Assembly (NCBI GenBank): GCA_965153455.1
Contig: OZ234496.1
Coordinates: forward strand, 20,452,304-20,516,303
Length of the DNA stretch: 64,000 nt
Direction: 5' to 3'
From: Sphagnum compactum
Lineage: Eukaryota; Bryophyta; Sphagnopsida; Sphagnales
The translations under genes and the position numbers were made by a program. A model generated the notes under the pieces. That model saw nothing but the letters and a program-made list of their open reading frames with translations. It made no database searches and was not told where the DNA came from. Of this stretch, positions 11,341 to 22,553 are shown one piece after another. How positions within the stretch are numbered: position 1 is the first letter of the stretch; each line of letters begins with the position of its first letter.

Positions 11341-11790
11341 GGAAGTAATTCCATTGGTGCACAGTACATCAAATTTTGGATGGGAAAAAAAGTCAAAACA
11401 TGCCAGTTTGACTCAACAAAATGATTTTGGCCCAGCATTTTTTATTCGGCCCAGCAGCATTTTTGCACATGGTGATGCTGAGGCTGGCTGAAGGCACAAC
11501 AAAGCCTAACACATGCTGTTAATTCACCAGTTTGACTCAACAAAATGATTTTGGCCCAGCATTTTTGCACATGATGATGCTGAGGCTGGCTGAAGGCACA
11601 ACAAAGCCTAACACATGCTGTTAATTCACTAGATTGTTTGATTGGTCATTGTGGGTGGCTACTAGCATTCTCGTACCTTTAGCAGTGCCAGTTTCAGAGT
11701 GATGGGTGGTTTGGAAAAAGGTAAATAACTAATCTTGGATGTGAGAAATATTAGCGGCAGGCCACATACTGAGCATGGGTCGAATTGCTC
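11341..11790 (-). mobile_element. Harbinger/Tourist-like MITE, copy A (with internal duplication)
   Basis: This 450-bp element is bounded by TTA at 11338-11340 and 11791-11793, the three-base target site of PIF/Harbinger elements. Read in reverse it matches copy B at 23098-23431 over nearly its whole length. Shared landmarks are a stretch that would read QNHFxExNWHVLTFF, the word gatgctgaggctgg, and the end cacatactgagca. The terminal repeats are decayed (ggaagtaattcc and ggtcgaattgctc against gagcagctcc in copy B). An internal tandem duplication of about 110 bp (agtttgactcaacaaaatga...gctgttaattcac, from about 11406 to 11632) explains its greater length. There is no coding capacity. Confidence 0.8.
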
Positions 11791-11793
11791 TTA

Positions 11794-12910
11794 CCTTATA
11801 GTGAAAGTCAGTTGTTATCGCAAAGGTTCTTATTGTCACTAAATTAATATCATCCACCAAATTGGGGTCATTCCCAAGACTTGTGAATAGTAGCCTGATG
11901 TTCGAAGCTGCGGTTCATTTGCTTGATATCGCTCAACCAAATTAAGGGCATTCCCAAGAATTATGAATGGCAATGTGAAGTTTGTGCTACACTATGTACA
12001 TATGCTTTGGTAGCTAGTGATGACTTCACGCTTACCTATGTATCTAACTTATGCTTGAATCACTTGATGTCATCACTTTTGCTATTATTCCTTGCACACA
12101 CGTTTCTTATGTCTAACCATTTCAATAATTTGACATCACAATCCTTTGTCATAGCTACGATTGGTGTGAAGGAAAATTGCCATTTGTTGAACTAGGGCCC
12201 AAAAATTGGGTGGGCGCCTTTATGGATACTCTTATTACAACAAATTACTAATCCATACTTTTGAGAGAAGCTTGAGAGGGAGAGAGAGAGTTAATAAGGA
12301 GTTGAATGTTCTCATGAGAGCATTTTCAAGATTACATAAAAAAAATTTGAATTGTGAAATTGTTCTTTGAAACACAATCAATTTCATTCAAATTTTTTGT
12401 TGAGTTGAATCAAAAGGGCAATTGCTTTAAATGAAAATTATTGATTTAGGATTTTATTTTTTCCTTGTTTGCTCTTCTTTTAACAAAATTAGTAATTGAA
12501 ATCGACAAAGCAAAAATTTCATTACATGGATTGTTAGAGAAATAGATGAAAAAGTGGTCATAAAACTAGAGTTCAAATAATCTTTGCACATAATGCCCAT
12601 TCATCAATCTCATTTCTATTTTCAATAAACCCTAAACCCTAAACCACCCTAATTCTCAATGGGTGTCACCAATTTATCATGTTGAGGTAAGTGTCATTGC
12701 TTGATTTTTGACTAAGTAATTAGTTAACTAAATCAGAGGTGAAATGTATTTATTTTTACAAATAAAATCTCAAATGTTTTAAAAAATATTAATAAATTTC
12801 AATATTTCTGAATAAAATGGATTCAAAATTTTAATTTATTTCCCCATGTGAAAACCGGGAAAACAATTCAAGCTCTTGGTATGGTTTTTCATGTACCGCA
12901 CTATAAGAAA
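11794..12910. other. Gene-free AT-rich intergenic DNA
   Basis: No supported exon is visible. A short telomere-like aaaccctaaaccctaaacc occurs at about 12628-12646, too short to mean more than chance or an interstitial trace. A small agagagag run lies at about 12279-12290. Confidence 0.5.
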
Positions 12911-13250
12911 CACAATTTCAAGCAAAATCTAGTGGGAATGGCGTATGTGAATCGCCCTATATGAGACCCGACCAATTCCGCGCAAATTATAGGGTTGAGA
13001 TGTATGTCGTCACTAATACTCGGCCCAATTCCAAGCAAGTTCCGCACATGAGATGTGTACCATCATTAGAAAGAAACCCAATTTTGGGCAAATTCCGGGG
13101 CATTATGAAGAAAGAGGAGACTCAATTCCAAGCAAATTCTGAGCACAGGTAGTGCACCCTCGCTACTTAGACACACCAATTCCGAGAAATTTGGGGTTTG
13201 GGATGTGCACAATGACTAAGGGATCCGAATCCGTGCGAATTCTTGGCCTG
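12911..13250. repeat. Degenerate minisatellite, about 50-60 bp unit, 6-7 copies
   Basis: The word cAATTccgaGCAAATTc recurs at roughly 50-60 base spacing, for example at about 12915, 12972, 13023, 13077, 13124, 13178 and 13227. Each copy is followed by a gagatgtgya-like word and then ccat/gtcactaa. The copies are strongly diverged, so this is an old tandem array. No open frame is preserved across the units. Confidence 0.65.
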
Positions 13251-13754
13251 AGGCGACGACGTTGAATTGGTGTACAAATGAATAATATTCAACTAATAAT
13301 CGGTGCATCACGCATGGTCATTAGACCCCCTTTTTGGTCAAAAGAAAATTTCTCATGGATTGTCATGGCGAGCTATGTCCGGTAGACCATGTGGTGGGGG
13401 AGAGGAGGAAGCCCCTCCGCATCCCCATCGAGCCTACCTCGTTTCTGCCTATCTTGTTTTGTTTTTGTTCGACGGATTTGGATCGGAGGGGTGGGTCCGT
13501 GTCTCTCGTAGGTGGTCAAGGTGGCCCCAATATTTTCCCAACTCTCAAATAAAAGTCAATTTATTTGAACTTTATTTTCTTCTCTCAGTGAGAACAATTG
13601 AAAAAAATAAAATTACTAATTTAATTTTTCATTTAGTAAGAATTAATGAAACCCATATTATACCCGGAGGGTATCATGGCAAACACAAGTCAGTACTCCA
13701 CATGCATCATTACGGTTTTTCTAGTGTGGGGGTGGGTATTTGATTTTTGTAATA

Positions 13755-13910
13755 CCCATCAGTTCTGGGTATTTCAAAAAAAATCCGGATCAAAGAAGAC
13801 CACTGGTTCCAGGCATTTGAAAATTTTCAGAATCAAAGAACCGCTGGTTCTGGGTATTTTGAAGAAAAATCAGATTCAAAGAACCGCTGGTTCTGGGTAT
13901 TTCAGAGACT
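13755..13910. repeat. Tandem repeat of about 55 bp with a short hairpin core, 3 copies
   Basis: Three successive copies of tcaaagaaccgctggttct followed by gggtattt and an A-rich stretch. The core agaacc-gct-ggttct is a perfect inverted repeat with six-base arms and is intact in the last two copies; the first is diverged. An open frame crosses the array, but its protein has only repetitive content. Confidence 0.65.
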
Positions 13911-14545
13911 TTGAAGAATCATCAGGTTTCATGAAAGAACTGGCAAAGACTGGACAGTTTGAGGAGGATGTTTGAGATTTATTGAGAACCATGGTTATGT
14001 ATAATAATCAAGTAGTTGATTTTTGACAACCCAGATTATATATTAAAAAATCCAGGTATTTGATTTATTATGACCATGGCGATCGGCTTTGATACCCTGA
14101 TTGATACCCATAATGTGTGGGGGGGGTTTTGGTGCAATTTCTAATACCCGCTCCACTCCGGTTTTTCAGTTGGGAAGAAATGTGGAACTGAGTTTTGGCC
14201 AGCCTCCAGAGACCACAGATGATTTCTTTTTTGAAAAATAGAAAAAGAAAGAGAAAATTGGAAAAGAATTTTCGAAAAAGGTTTTGGGGAAAGAAATTTC
14301 GAAAACTCGAAAAATTCCAGAGCTGATTTTGTTCTGGGGCAGGGGGGAATGGATGAATGAATCTCATTCATCCAATTCACTTTACCGTGCACCTACTCGT
14401 CCCGTTGACTTGGATAAAAAAACTGATAGGAGGGTCCTGTTGGATGAAAGGTACGTATGTGGTGGATGAATGAATGAGAGTCGACGACTTGTAATCGTCG
14501 TTTTCATCGACGGTGGTGGTGGTGGTGGAGCCCGGCCGGGTCTTT
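13911..14545. other. Intergenic DNA upstream of CBP60
   Basis: No supported gene. The region holds an eight-base G run near 14121, a GA-rich stretch at 14240-14300 and more CpG words (gtcgtcg, cgacg) after 14470, which suggests that promoter or leader DNA of the following gene begins here. Confidence 0.4.
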
Positions 14546-14900
14546 GAGTCTCTTGTCTTTTTGTGCGTCTCGGTTGCGTCGTTGTTGCGTCGTTGTGGCT
14601 GTGTTGTTTGTGGCGGAGCAAAATGTGCGCACAGTAGTAGTAACTAGTGCTTGCTTGCTTGCTTGCTTGCTCTCTGTCTCTCTGTCTCTCTGTTCTGCCT
14701 GTTGTCGTTGTGGTTTTGCAACAGCTGCCGTTTCCTGTTTGGAGGAGTGTTTTGTTGCTGTTTTTGTTGTTCCGTATCGCTCTCCTTCCTTTTCCATGCA
14801 ATTGTTTTCGCTGCGCCGGAGGCACGTTGTAGAATTCGACTTCCCCTTCTCTCTCATATCTCTAACAATCAGCACTCCCCGGTCTGTATTATCACATGAG
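14546..14900 (+). promoter_or_regulatory. Probable CBP60 promoter / far leader with short tandem repeats
   Basis: Base use changes here to G+T-rich, CpG-containing sequence. It includes (gcttg)-type repeats at 14648-14670 followed by ctctgtctctctgtctctctg. Open frames on both strands are low-complexity shadows of these repeats. Its position just before the repetitive leader and the first CBP60 exon suggests promoter or transcribed leader, but no core promoter element could be fixed. Confidence 0.35.
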
Positions 14901-15420
14901 CTTGCTTCAAGAGTTTTGTGCTAAAAAACAACTGCATCGATATCATCATCAGCCCCCGGCGGATCCCATCTTTTGAAGAGTTTTGTGCTCAACAACAGCT
15001 GCATCGATCAATCATCAGAAGCAGGGGGATCACATCTTGTAGAGTTTTGTTCTCATCAACATCATCAGACCTGCTGCATCAGGTTCAGAGCATCTTGATT
15101 TTTATTTTTATTTTGTCGACATCATCAGCCGCAGCTCAGGTTTAGAACAGCGGCTTCAAGAGTTTTGCTGAAAAATAATAGTCCTCAATCAGGCTCACAT
15201 CAGGCTTGGAGCCGCTGCTTGAAGAGGCCTTTTTTATTTGCTGTGCATCAGCTCTGAGTCAGTCTTAGTTACGGCCGCTTGAAGAGCTTTTGTTGTTGCA
15301 CATCAGCTCAGAATGAGGCTCAGAATTAGCAGTCTTACGAGAGTCGTTTGAAGAGTGTTTGTTGCTGCGCATCAGCTCTGGATTAGGCTCAGATTAGAGG
15401 CTTAGAGGGCAGTTTGCAGA
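14901..15420 (+). repeat. Degenerate tandem array in the CBP60 leader, about 60-70 bp unit
   Basis: The phrase (gc)ttgaagagttttgt recurs near 14905, 14974, 15037, 15153, 15218, 15279 and 15348. Most steps are 60-70 bases; one is nearly double. Each phrase is followed by a tgcatcagctc / catcatcag word, and in later copies by aggctcaga. The array ends about 150 bases before the CBP60 start codon, so it probably lies in the 5' leader or a leader intron. The frames inside it are short and broken. Confidence 0.6.
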
Positions 15421-15573
15421 TTTTCTTTATTTGGCGGTGTCGTTAGTAGCACGCCTGCATCTACCGGTAGGCTCTCCTTGTGTAGGTAATTGTCAAGGAT
15501 TTTTCTTTCAGCTCGTGGATCATTCGGAATACCAAAAACGTAGCGGAGTTTCTGTAAAAAGGCGGTCTGCAGC

Positions 15574-18500
15574 ATGGAGTTCTTTACCAAGACCGGCATG
15601 GCGAGGGAGAAGCGGCCCTTCGAGATGGAGAGCGCAAGGGAGGGCATGGACGATGGAAAGAGATCCCGCCCTGCACTTGCACGGTTAGATGCAATTCACA
15701 AAGCTAATCTCTTCCTTTGATGAATATTGTTCAAAGCGCAGGATTATATGGTTTGGAATTTTCTTTTGCTTGAAGTTCTAGTGTAGTAAGTAGATTGTAT
15801 GGAGTCCTTGGCGGATTTTCTCATCTAGGTTTGGGATGTCCTTGCAGTGTTATTGTGGACGCGGTGAAGATGGACAGTGTGCAAACAGTGTGCTCATCAT
15901 TGGAACCATTGCTTCGGAAAGTTGTAAGCCTGCTTCTCTCAATCGTTGTTTCAAAATCCATTTTTTGGGATACAATTCCAGCAAGATTTATGTGCCTTTT
16001 TTAATCAGTTGGCTTATGAATCCTCTACTAACAGCAACTTCTCAAGTGGCAATTATTCTTTCCTTCTGTGGCTTGCATGGCTTTGGATTGTAGGAATCCA
16101 AAGGAATACAATCCAAGGTTTTGTCCTAGGAATTCTTTGTGTCTTTTACCCAATTTCCACATTTCTGTTTGGGTTCCTATTTGGGTTGTCAGGCTGAACA
16201 TTTATGCAATTTGCTCCAGAAATATTTTAAATATTTGAGTGAACTGCAGGTGGGAGAGGAGGTTGAACGTGCACTTGCAAACTTTGCACCACCCAAAGTG
16301 GGCTTCCGGTATAATGCATACTCTTTTAGTTCCAGAAGTTGTTCTTGGTGATTTATCAACTTCCTTGTCTCAACCTGCTGTGACTTATTCAAGAATGAAA
16401 TTTGGGTAAATGATGGCTTGTCCTGTCTTTCATTGTAGGTCTGTGCCAAAGAGGATTCAGGGGCCAAACCAGCGGAATTTGCAGCTGCAGTTTCGGAACA
16501 AGTTAGCACTGCCCCTTTTTACAGGAAGTAAAGTGGATGGAGACCAGGGGACTGGCATTCATGTGGCTTTACTGGATGCTGATACAGGCCAGATTGTGAG
16601 TACAGGTCCAGAAGCTTCTGCAAAGCTTGATATTGTTGTCCTGGAAGGTGACTTTGCCACAGATGATGAAGAAAATTGGTCCCCAGAGGAGTTTGAGAAT
16701 GCTTTGGTTCGTGAGCGTGATGGGAAAAGACCACTGCTCACTGGAGAATTAACTGTTGTGCTTAAGAATGGGATAGCAACACTAGGCGAGTTGACGTTCA
16801 CTGACAATTCAAGCTGGATACGCAGTCGCAAATTTCGGATCGGAGTGAGAGTGGCAGACGGTGTTTGTGAAGGTTTGCAGATCCGAGAAGCTGTGACTGA
16901 GGCATTTACTGTGAAAGATCATCGTGGAGAGTGTATGTTACTGTCTCCCTACTTTCTTGCTTAGGGCATTCTGCAGTGTCATGAATCATAAGGATATTGA
17001 AACAAAGTTAGACCCTACAGCCATGCCATGGTTCTCAGTTCATCTCTAAACTTCTATGTAAGGGATTTATTTTACAATCAGTGAGTCTGGGATTTAAAGG
17101 TAATACAAATGCTTGGGTCCCCTGCTTTGGAGAAAATGTGTTGAATCTGGGCACCAACTGGGTTGCACAATTGCGTACCATAAGAACTGTGTGCCAAGAC
17201 ACACTGGTGCTCTTCCACAAGTCTTGTGTAAGCCTTTCCTGTAATTCTGGCAGAGATCTTGAATCCATTGAACACAGAGCCCTTTGTATGACATGCTAAC
17301 TACTAATCTGAAAACAGTCAATCTGCTGCATGGTGGTGTCAGCATTTGGAAAGCCATATAATTTTCTGGGTCAGTGAATGAGAAACAGAACTGAAGTTTC
17401 TTTGGCAGATGCAGGTTGCGTTTCACTAGTTGGAGGACCTGTTTGTCTCCACTGTCCTGATGTCAAAATTGTTTTTTTTGTTCTTGTGATCTTTGTGGAT
17501 GCAGTGTACAAGAAGCACTATCCACCAGCACTGAATGATGAGGTCTGGCGTCTGGACAAAATTGGGAAGGATGGTGCTTTCCATAAGCGTCTCAACAAGG
17601 CAGGCGTTTGGTCTGTTGAGGATTTCCTCCGATTGGTCGTCATGGATCCCCAACGACTTCGCAATGTAAGTCCCTGTTCTGTAATGACTGTAGTAAGGAC
17701 ATTGTGAGGGTTAATGGTTGTGTTGCAAGTGGTTGCACTTGAGAGAAACTTATTGTAGGCTTGCTAGTGGTACAAGGCCTTCTGTTTACATTATAGTCCT
17801 GTACTTCTCATGTAGAATTGTGTTTCTCTGGACCAGATTTTGGGAAATGGCATGTCAAACAGAATGTGGGACAGTACTGTAGAGCATGCCAAGACGTGTA
17901 TTTTATCGGGCAAGCTTCATGTCTATTATGCTGATGATAAGCAAAATATTGGTGTCATCTTCAACAACATTTTCCAGCTCATGGGACTCATTGCTGATGG
18001 CTCATACATGTCTGTCGACTCTCTCTCTGAAAGTGAGAAGGTAGGAAGACACCACTCCAGTGCACCACATCTGAGCAATTCCTCCCTTTCCCAATCTTTT
18101 GAAGATTGAATAAGAATTGGCATGGAATTTTCTAGCACTAGCTGTAGATGTGTAGAAATTTGAGGACCGTGTGGATGGAGAATGACATCAGTTTGGAATC
18201 TCTTTGAAATTAATCCCTTTTTTCCTGGGTTGACACTTTCTGCAAATTCAGTGTTGATGAGCCTCATCAGTAGAATTTGAGAAAGGAATATCATAGTATC
18301 GATACTACAAACAGCTGGTAGTGATACCTATATGTCTTGAGTGCTAACTGACATCATGACTGAGTCTGCATTCCTTCAAAAAATGCGACAGAAATTCAGG
18401 ATGCAGGTTTTTGTGCAATTGTTCCCCCAAAATTTTGAGAGATCACTATACATATCTACAGCCACTGTGGCAACCTGATGAAGTGAGTGGGGAGTAATGG

Positions 18501-19070
18501 CAGCTAGTCACTGCCATTCATGATGAGGGTGATGGTCTGATACTTTATAAGTGGCACTTGTAAGGTGATGACTGCACATGCTCTTGTCATGTCTGGCTTT
18601 GTTCATTGGAACTGACACAATCATTACCTTCAATTATTTCTGTGGAGTTTTCTCTGCAATCTTGTAGGTGTATTGATACTCAGTTGAACTGTTGCTAAAT
18701 TTGGTGAAAAAGTACTCACCAGGTTGTAGAATGCTATCATACACTTATATTAATAGAGTAGGGTTGGCTAACAAGATTGTGATTATTTCTGTGTGCATCA
18801 CCAGGTTTATGTGGACAAGCTAGTTAAAGTAGCATACGAAAATTGGGAGAGTGTGATGGAGTATGAAGGAGAGGCACTTGCAGATGTACAAGCCTACCCA
18901 GCTAGAGGAATGGACACATACACAGAAGATCCAATCAATGGGCTGAATGGGCGGACTGTCTATCTACAAGGTGCAGATCAAAAGACATACATTTATATTG
19001 TCACATAGCTTTCTTGATGAACGATGTGTCTGTTGACAAGTTTGAGTGTGTCTCTTCATCTCTAGGATGA
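15574..19070 (+). CDS. CBP60: CBP60-family calmodulin-binding protein / transcription regulator
   Basis: The exons I can join in frame are 15574-15683, 15848-15923, 16250-16308, 16439-16932, 17505-17665, 17837-18040 and 18805-18970, each with GT-AG borders and matching phases. The first ATG is followed by KRPFEME and a basic KRSRP. The next exons give the CBP60 signature: [20 protein letters not shown], then [26 protein letters not shown], the conserved DNA-binding core with [54 protein letters not shown] and [15 protein letters not shown]60 proteins act in the nucleus, bind Ca2+/calmodulin and activate defence and salicylate genes. The 3' end is uncertain. The best splice, 18970 to 19066, ends at TGA 19068-19070 after 424 residues, slightly short for the family; another frame at 19066-19158 stays open. 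I cannot place the calmodulin-binding helix. Confidence 0.9.
18335..18600 (-). repeat. Dispersed intronic repeat, CBP60 intron copy
   Basis: Read in reverse, this stretch of the sixth CBP60 intron matches the MON2-intron copies near 55.7-55.97 kb and 49.7 kb. Shared words include tatcagaccatcaccctcatc, the caactagctgccat-type core, and the gaattt/ctgagtttctgtcgc block ending in gactcagtcatgatgtcagttagc. Relative to the host transcript it has the same orientation as the MON2 copies. It has no coding capacity. Confidence 0.7.
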
Positions 19071-20800
19071 CAGCTTCCTTTTTGGAACTGGACATGGTCT
19101 AACAAACATGGCTGACAGCCACTTGGTTCAGCAGTGCATTCCCAATGTCTTGGAAGCCGTAGGTTCTCACATTCAAGATGGTGGTTTCACCCAGTAACCT
19201 TCATTTTGACTATTCTGGTCAATTCATGCTGTGCAACTAGGTGGTATGAACCCACAATCACTTGTATGGTGGCCATGAGGCCTACCACTAGGCTGTAATT
19301 GATGTTATTGTAGCAGATGACATAAGTTCATTGAGTAAGAGTTGTAATTGGGAATATTGTACTGGAGTATGGCCTGGCTAATCGAGAGCCAAATTTATTC
19401 TCAGCGATATTTCTTTGTCTGGTCCTAGGTACTAATAAATTTAGCATTCATTACTTGGCAGGGTCATGAAAAGTGGAGGATTGAAGGAGGAGCAAGTCGG
19501 ATTCTGATTATAGGGCACCAGCAAACCATGTCCAGTTGTCAGCACACTGTTATGCTGACACCCTTTTTGCAGGTTCTTTATCCATGAGATATCTTGTACA
19601 TGTTTGTTGTCATGCATGCCTTGGGTTTCTTGTGGATAGGCATTCCTTCAAGATCCTGTATAATGCTTGTGTGTGTGAAAGACCCTGATCTTACTATTGT
19701 AATGTGGGTTTTGGTTGCTTGCAGGAGCTGGGAAGCCAGTTGTAATTCAGAAGGGGCGAATAGAATGGTATTTGAATGCAAGCTGGAATGCAAGTGCAGA
19801 TGGAAGAGCTTGGAGGATGTGGAAACAATACTACCTCCTACTTCCTTCACAAAGAGGTTGCACAAATGTGTGCACTGGGCTCAGGGATTAGGATGTACAG
19901 TTTGGAACTAGGAATAGGTGAAGGATAACCATAGCTCTTGAAAATGCTGCATTTGCAGTGTTTGTACAGTTCTTTTTTGCAGGAAAGTAAAGGCCTGGTA
20001 ACCATGGATTGAGTGATGGGGGGTATAAGGATGGTCATTTGTTGTCAACCAGCTGAATTGTCAGCATATGGTGTAACATTTTGGATTTGATGAGCCATTA
20101 TTTCCTGAAATGTCAGCACAGAGTATTCTCAGCAAAGTGTACTATGTTGTAACCAGTAGATTTAGCTGGTTCCAAGAACTGAGCATCTGTATATGGTCTT
20201 TTTGTACAGCAGATGCAACTTGGTTTGTTGCCTTGTGTAGCAGCAGTGCTGAAGCCAAGAGTTGAGGTTCTCAACATAAGTGCATATATCTATGGGCAAT
20301 GATTTGCATATATATGTTGCAACTCTTAAGATCCATTTTTTCCAAATCTTGTCTGATTGATGCAATGGTGCACTGGAGACTCAAGGTTCAGGGTTCCATA
20401 ACCCTTTGTTTCATCTCTTTGTTTGCATGTGATGTTTGTAACCTAGGTCTGCAGTCTGGACCAGTGGTGGTCGGTGTCAGTTTCTACTAGTTCAGTTGTG
20501 GATCTCATTCTCTGGTTCCAGTTCTGGGTTTTTGTTGCAGGCTCAACAGGGATCCAGAGAACTCAATGCGGAACCGGCCTCATTTTGGAGCTGGAAACCC
20601 AACTGGATTAATGTGGCAATCCTCCTTTCCATGGCAAAGGGTTCTACAAGGAATGTATCCTTTGAGAGCATTACAGAAAAAAATTGCAGAAAAAAATGCA
20701 GAAAAAAAAACATTGTTAAGAAAAAACATGTATAGAAAAAAAAGTCTTAATAATTTCCTACTTAGATTAGTTAAATTGGGTAGAACTTTTTTTTAAATGA
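19071..20800 (+). other. CBP60 3' region with possible extra exons
   Basis: Several exon-like pieces follow the modelled stop. 19066-19158 is open in phase 0 and has clean AG and GT borders. 19462-19572 could follow it in the same phase. A piece after the AG at about 20541 contains NRPHFGAGNPTGLMWQ and QRVLQGMYPLRALQ and then becomes lysine-rich, with RKNMYRKKSLNNFLLRL before a stop. CBP60 C-termini are variable and often basic, so these may be true alternative or terminal exons. I could not connect them to the 18805-18970 exon without a weak donor. Confidence 0.35.
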
Positions 20801-21050
20801 TATAATTGTTTTTTGTAATTTTGTAGAGACCAATATAAGCTTTGATTATATAAGTCCAAGGCTACCTTGCCACATGTCAGGAGAGGGAACTTGCCATGTG
20901 TGGTAGCTAAAGGGAGGTTTCCTTAACTAGATCCCAAGTGGCAATTTTGGGCTTCCCGGGTGCATGACACCTGTTCCTTCCCTTGATTTTTCTCTCTCTG
21001 ATTTGAACGTCTGAAGCTCCTCCACCACACCATCATCAAATTTGAGTAAA
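20801..21050. other. Short intergenic stretch without features
   Basis: No supported exon. The sequence is moderately GC-rich near 20860-20960 and leads into the tandem array. Confidence 0.4.
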
Positions 21051-21356
21051 ATTTCAGTCTTGAACTATCAACATACTTTACATCTCACCTTGTGATTTCA
21101 GTCTTGAACTATCAACATACTTACATCTCACCTTGTGATTTGAGTCTTTGAACTATCAACATACTTTACATCTCACCTTGTGATTTCAGTCTTTGAACTA
21201 TCAACATACTTACATCTCACCTTGTGATTTCAGTCTTGAACTATCAACATACTTCACATCTCACCTTGTGATTTGAGTCTTGAACTATCAACATACTTAC
21301 ATCTCACCTTGTGATTTCAGTCTTGAACTATCAACATTTTTACATCTCACCTTGTG
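21051..21356. repeat. Minisatellite, about 44-bp unit, 7 copies
   Basis: Seven successive copies of atttcagtcttgaactatca + acatacttacatctcacc + ttgtg fill 306 bases with few substitutions. Some copies have gtctttg for gtcttg, a gag for cag, or one extra t in acttta. The high similarity means recent expansion or homogenisation. It lies between CBP60 and the TEX2-like gene. The repeats touch each other with no unique spacers, so this is not a CRISPR array. Confidence 0.93.
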
Positions 21357-22200
21357 AGTGAGCTTGATGCCCTTCATCTGAAAATTGGTAAAATTTCAGA
21401 TATTATTAAAATTTAGGCTTTTACAAGAGAGACTTCGTCTGTTTCTTTTTGTGTTTATAAAAATTGTTTCCCAAATACTATTATTACAAGACTTCTTCTC
21501 TTTTTGTGTCATAAAAAATTGTTTCCCAAAATTACTATTATTAGAAGACTTCGTCTCTTTTTGTGTTCTAAAAATTGTTTCCCTGTTTTGTGCCCAACAT
21601 GGGGATTTTTTTTTTTTATTGTCAAATTATTTCAACACATTTCTTTTGCCAAACAAGAATGTATTATTTCTTTCATTGTCAAATTTATTTTTGGGGATTT
21701 TCTGTGCCTGAAATTTGTATTTCTTTGAGTGTTAAAATAATTCTTTTTTCAACATTTTGTGACCAACATGGTGTATTTATATTTCAATATTTAGTTTATT
21801 TCAGTAATTTTTGTGGCCAATATAATCAGGTTTTTTTCTTTCAATTTTGTGATATTGAAAAATTGCCAAAAATTTAGAAAAATTAGCCGAATTTATGCCA
21901 AACGTGGGTGAATAAACTAAATAGTAACTCTCATCCCCAACATCATCGAAATGAAACCCTGCCAAACTTTATAATAAAAAAAACATCCATCCAAAAGGGT
22001 AAAAGGGAGGACCAGGATGGAAGGACCAAGGTCCAAAAAAAGAGACATCCAAATGCATTTCACACACATATTCATACACACTTGCTATAATTATAATTAG
22101 TTTAATTATAATTATAATTCTAGTTTAATTTGAATTCTTTTCTATTTAATTTAATTTAGTTTTTCATTTCCATTCTGATTTTAAATTTTTTTTTAAATTT
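21357..22200. other. Gene-free AT-rich intergenic DNA
   Basis: The open frames here are T-rich and made of repeated phrases (ttttgtgt..taaaaattgtttccc, three times between 21440 and 21590). No exon is supported. The stretch near 22085-22140 is almost pure A/T. Confidence 0.5.
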
Positions 22201-22553
22201 CGGAAAATCTCCCCCTTTTTTAGGGTTTTGGGGGGGAGGGGGGTTTTAGGGTATTGTAAGCTTCTGTTGAAGACTGCAACCTGTAAAGATTTTTGTTTGT
22301 TTGGTTTTTGTTTTGACTTTGATTTCGTGATCAAGCAGTTTTGATTGTGGGTTTTGTGGGTTCTGTGCTGCAAGAAGAAGCTTGTAGGGTTTAAGCTTGG
22401 ATCCTTTTTTCATTCAGAAAGGAAGAAGAAGAAGAATTTGGTGTTGGAGTTCTTGCGATTTCTGGATGTGGATCGCAAGCTTTTTTGTTTGTGCATAGAT
22501 TCATGGATTCGGGATTTTATTGTTGTTGTTGAATCCTGTACAAATGTTTTGTG
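22200..22553 (+). promoter_or_regulatory. Probable promoter and 5' leader of the TEX2-like gene
   Basis: The sequence after the AT-rich block at 22085-22200 becomes G/T-rich, with a tttagggttttgggggggaggggggttttaggg stretch at about 22220-22250 and a gaagaagaagaagaa purine run near 22423-22436. It ends at the coding ATG. No TATA box at a fixed distance could be defended. Confidence 0.35.

Noticed and set aside
12628-12646. Telomere-like aaaccctaaaccctaaacc
   Set aside because: Only about two and a half units, too short to call an interstitial telomere tract.
14382-14924. Overlapping open frames of 80-147 codons on both strands
   Set aside because: They are low-complexity products of the gcttg/ctctgt repeats and of CpG-rich promoter-like DNA, without domains or splice context.
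21051-21356. Regular repeats considered as a CRISPR array
   Set aside because: The units are contiguous and carry no unique spacers. The host is a plant nuclear genome, so this is a minisatellite.
21385-21877. Phe-rich overlapping frames
   Set aside because: They are translations of repeated T-rich phrases in all three frames, not a protein.
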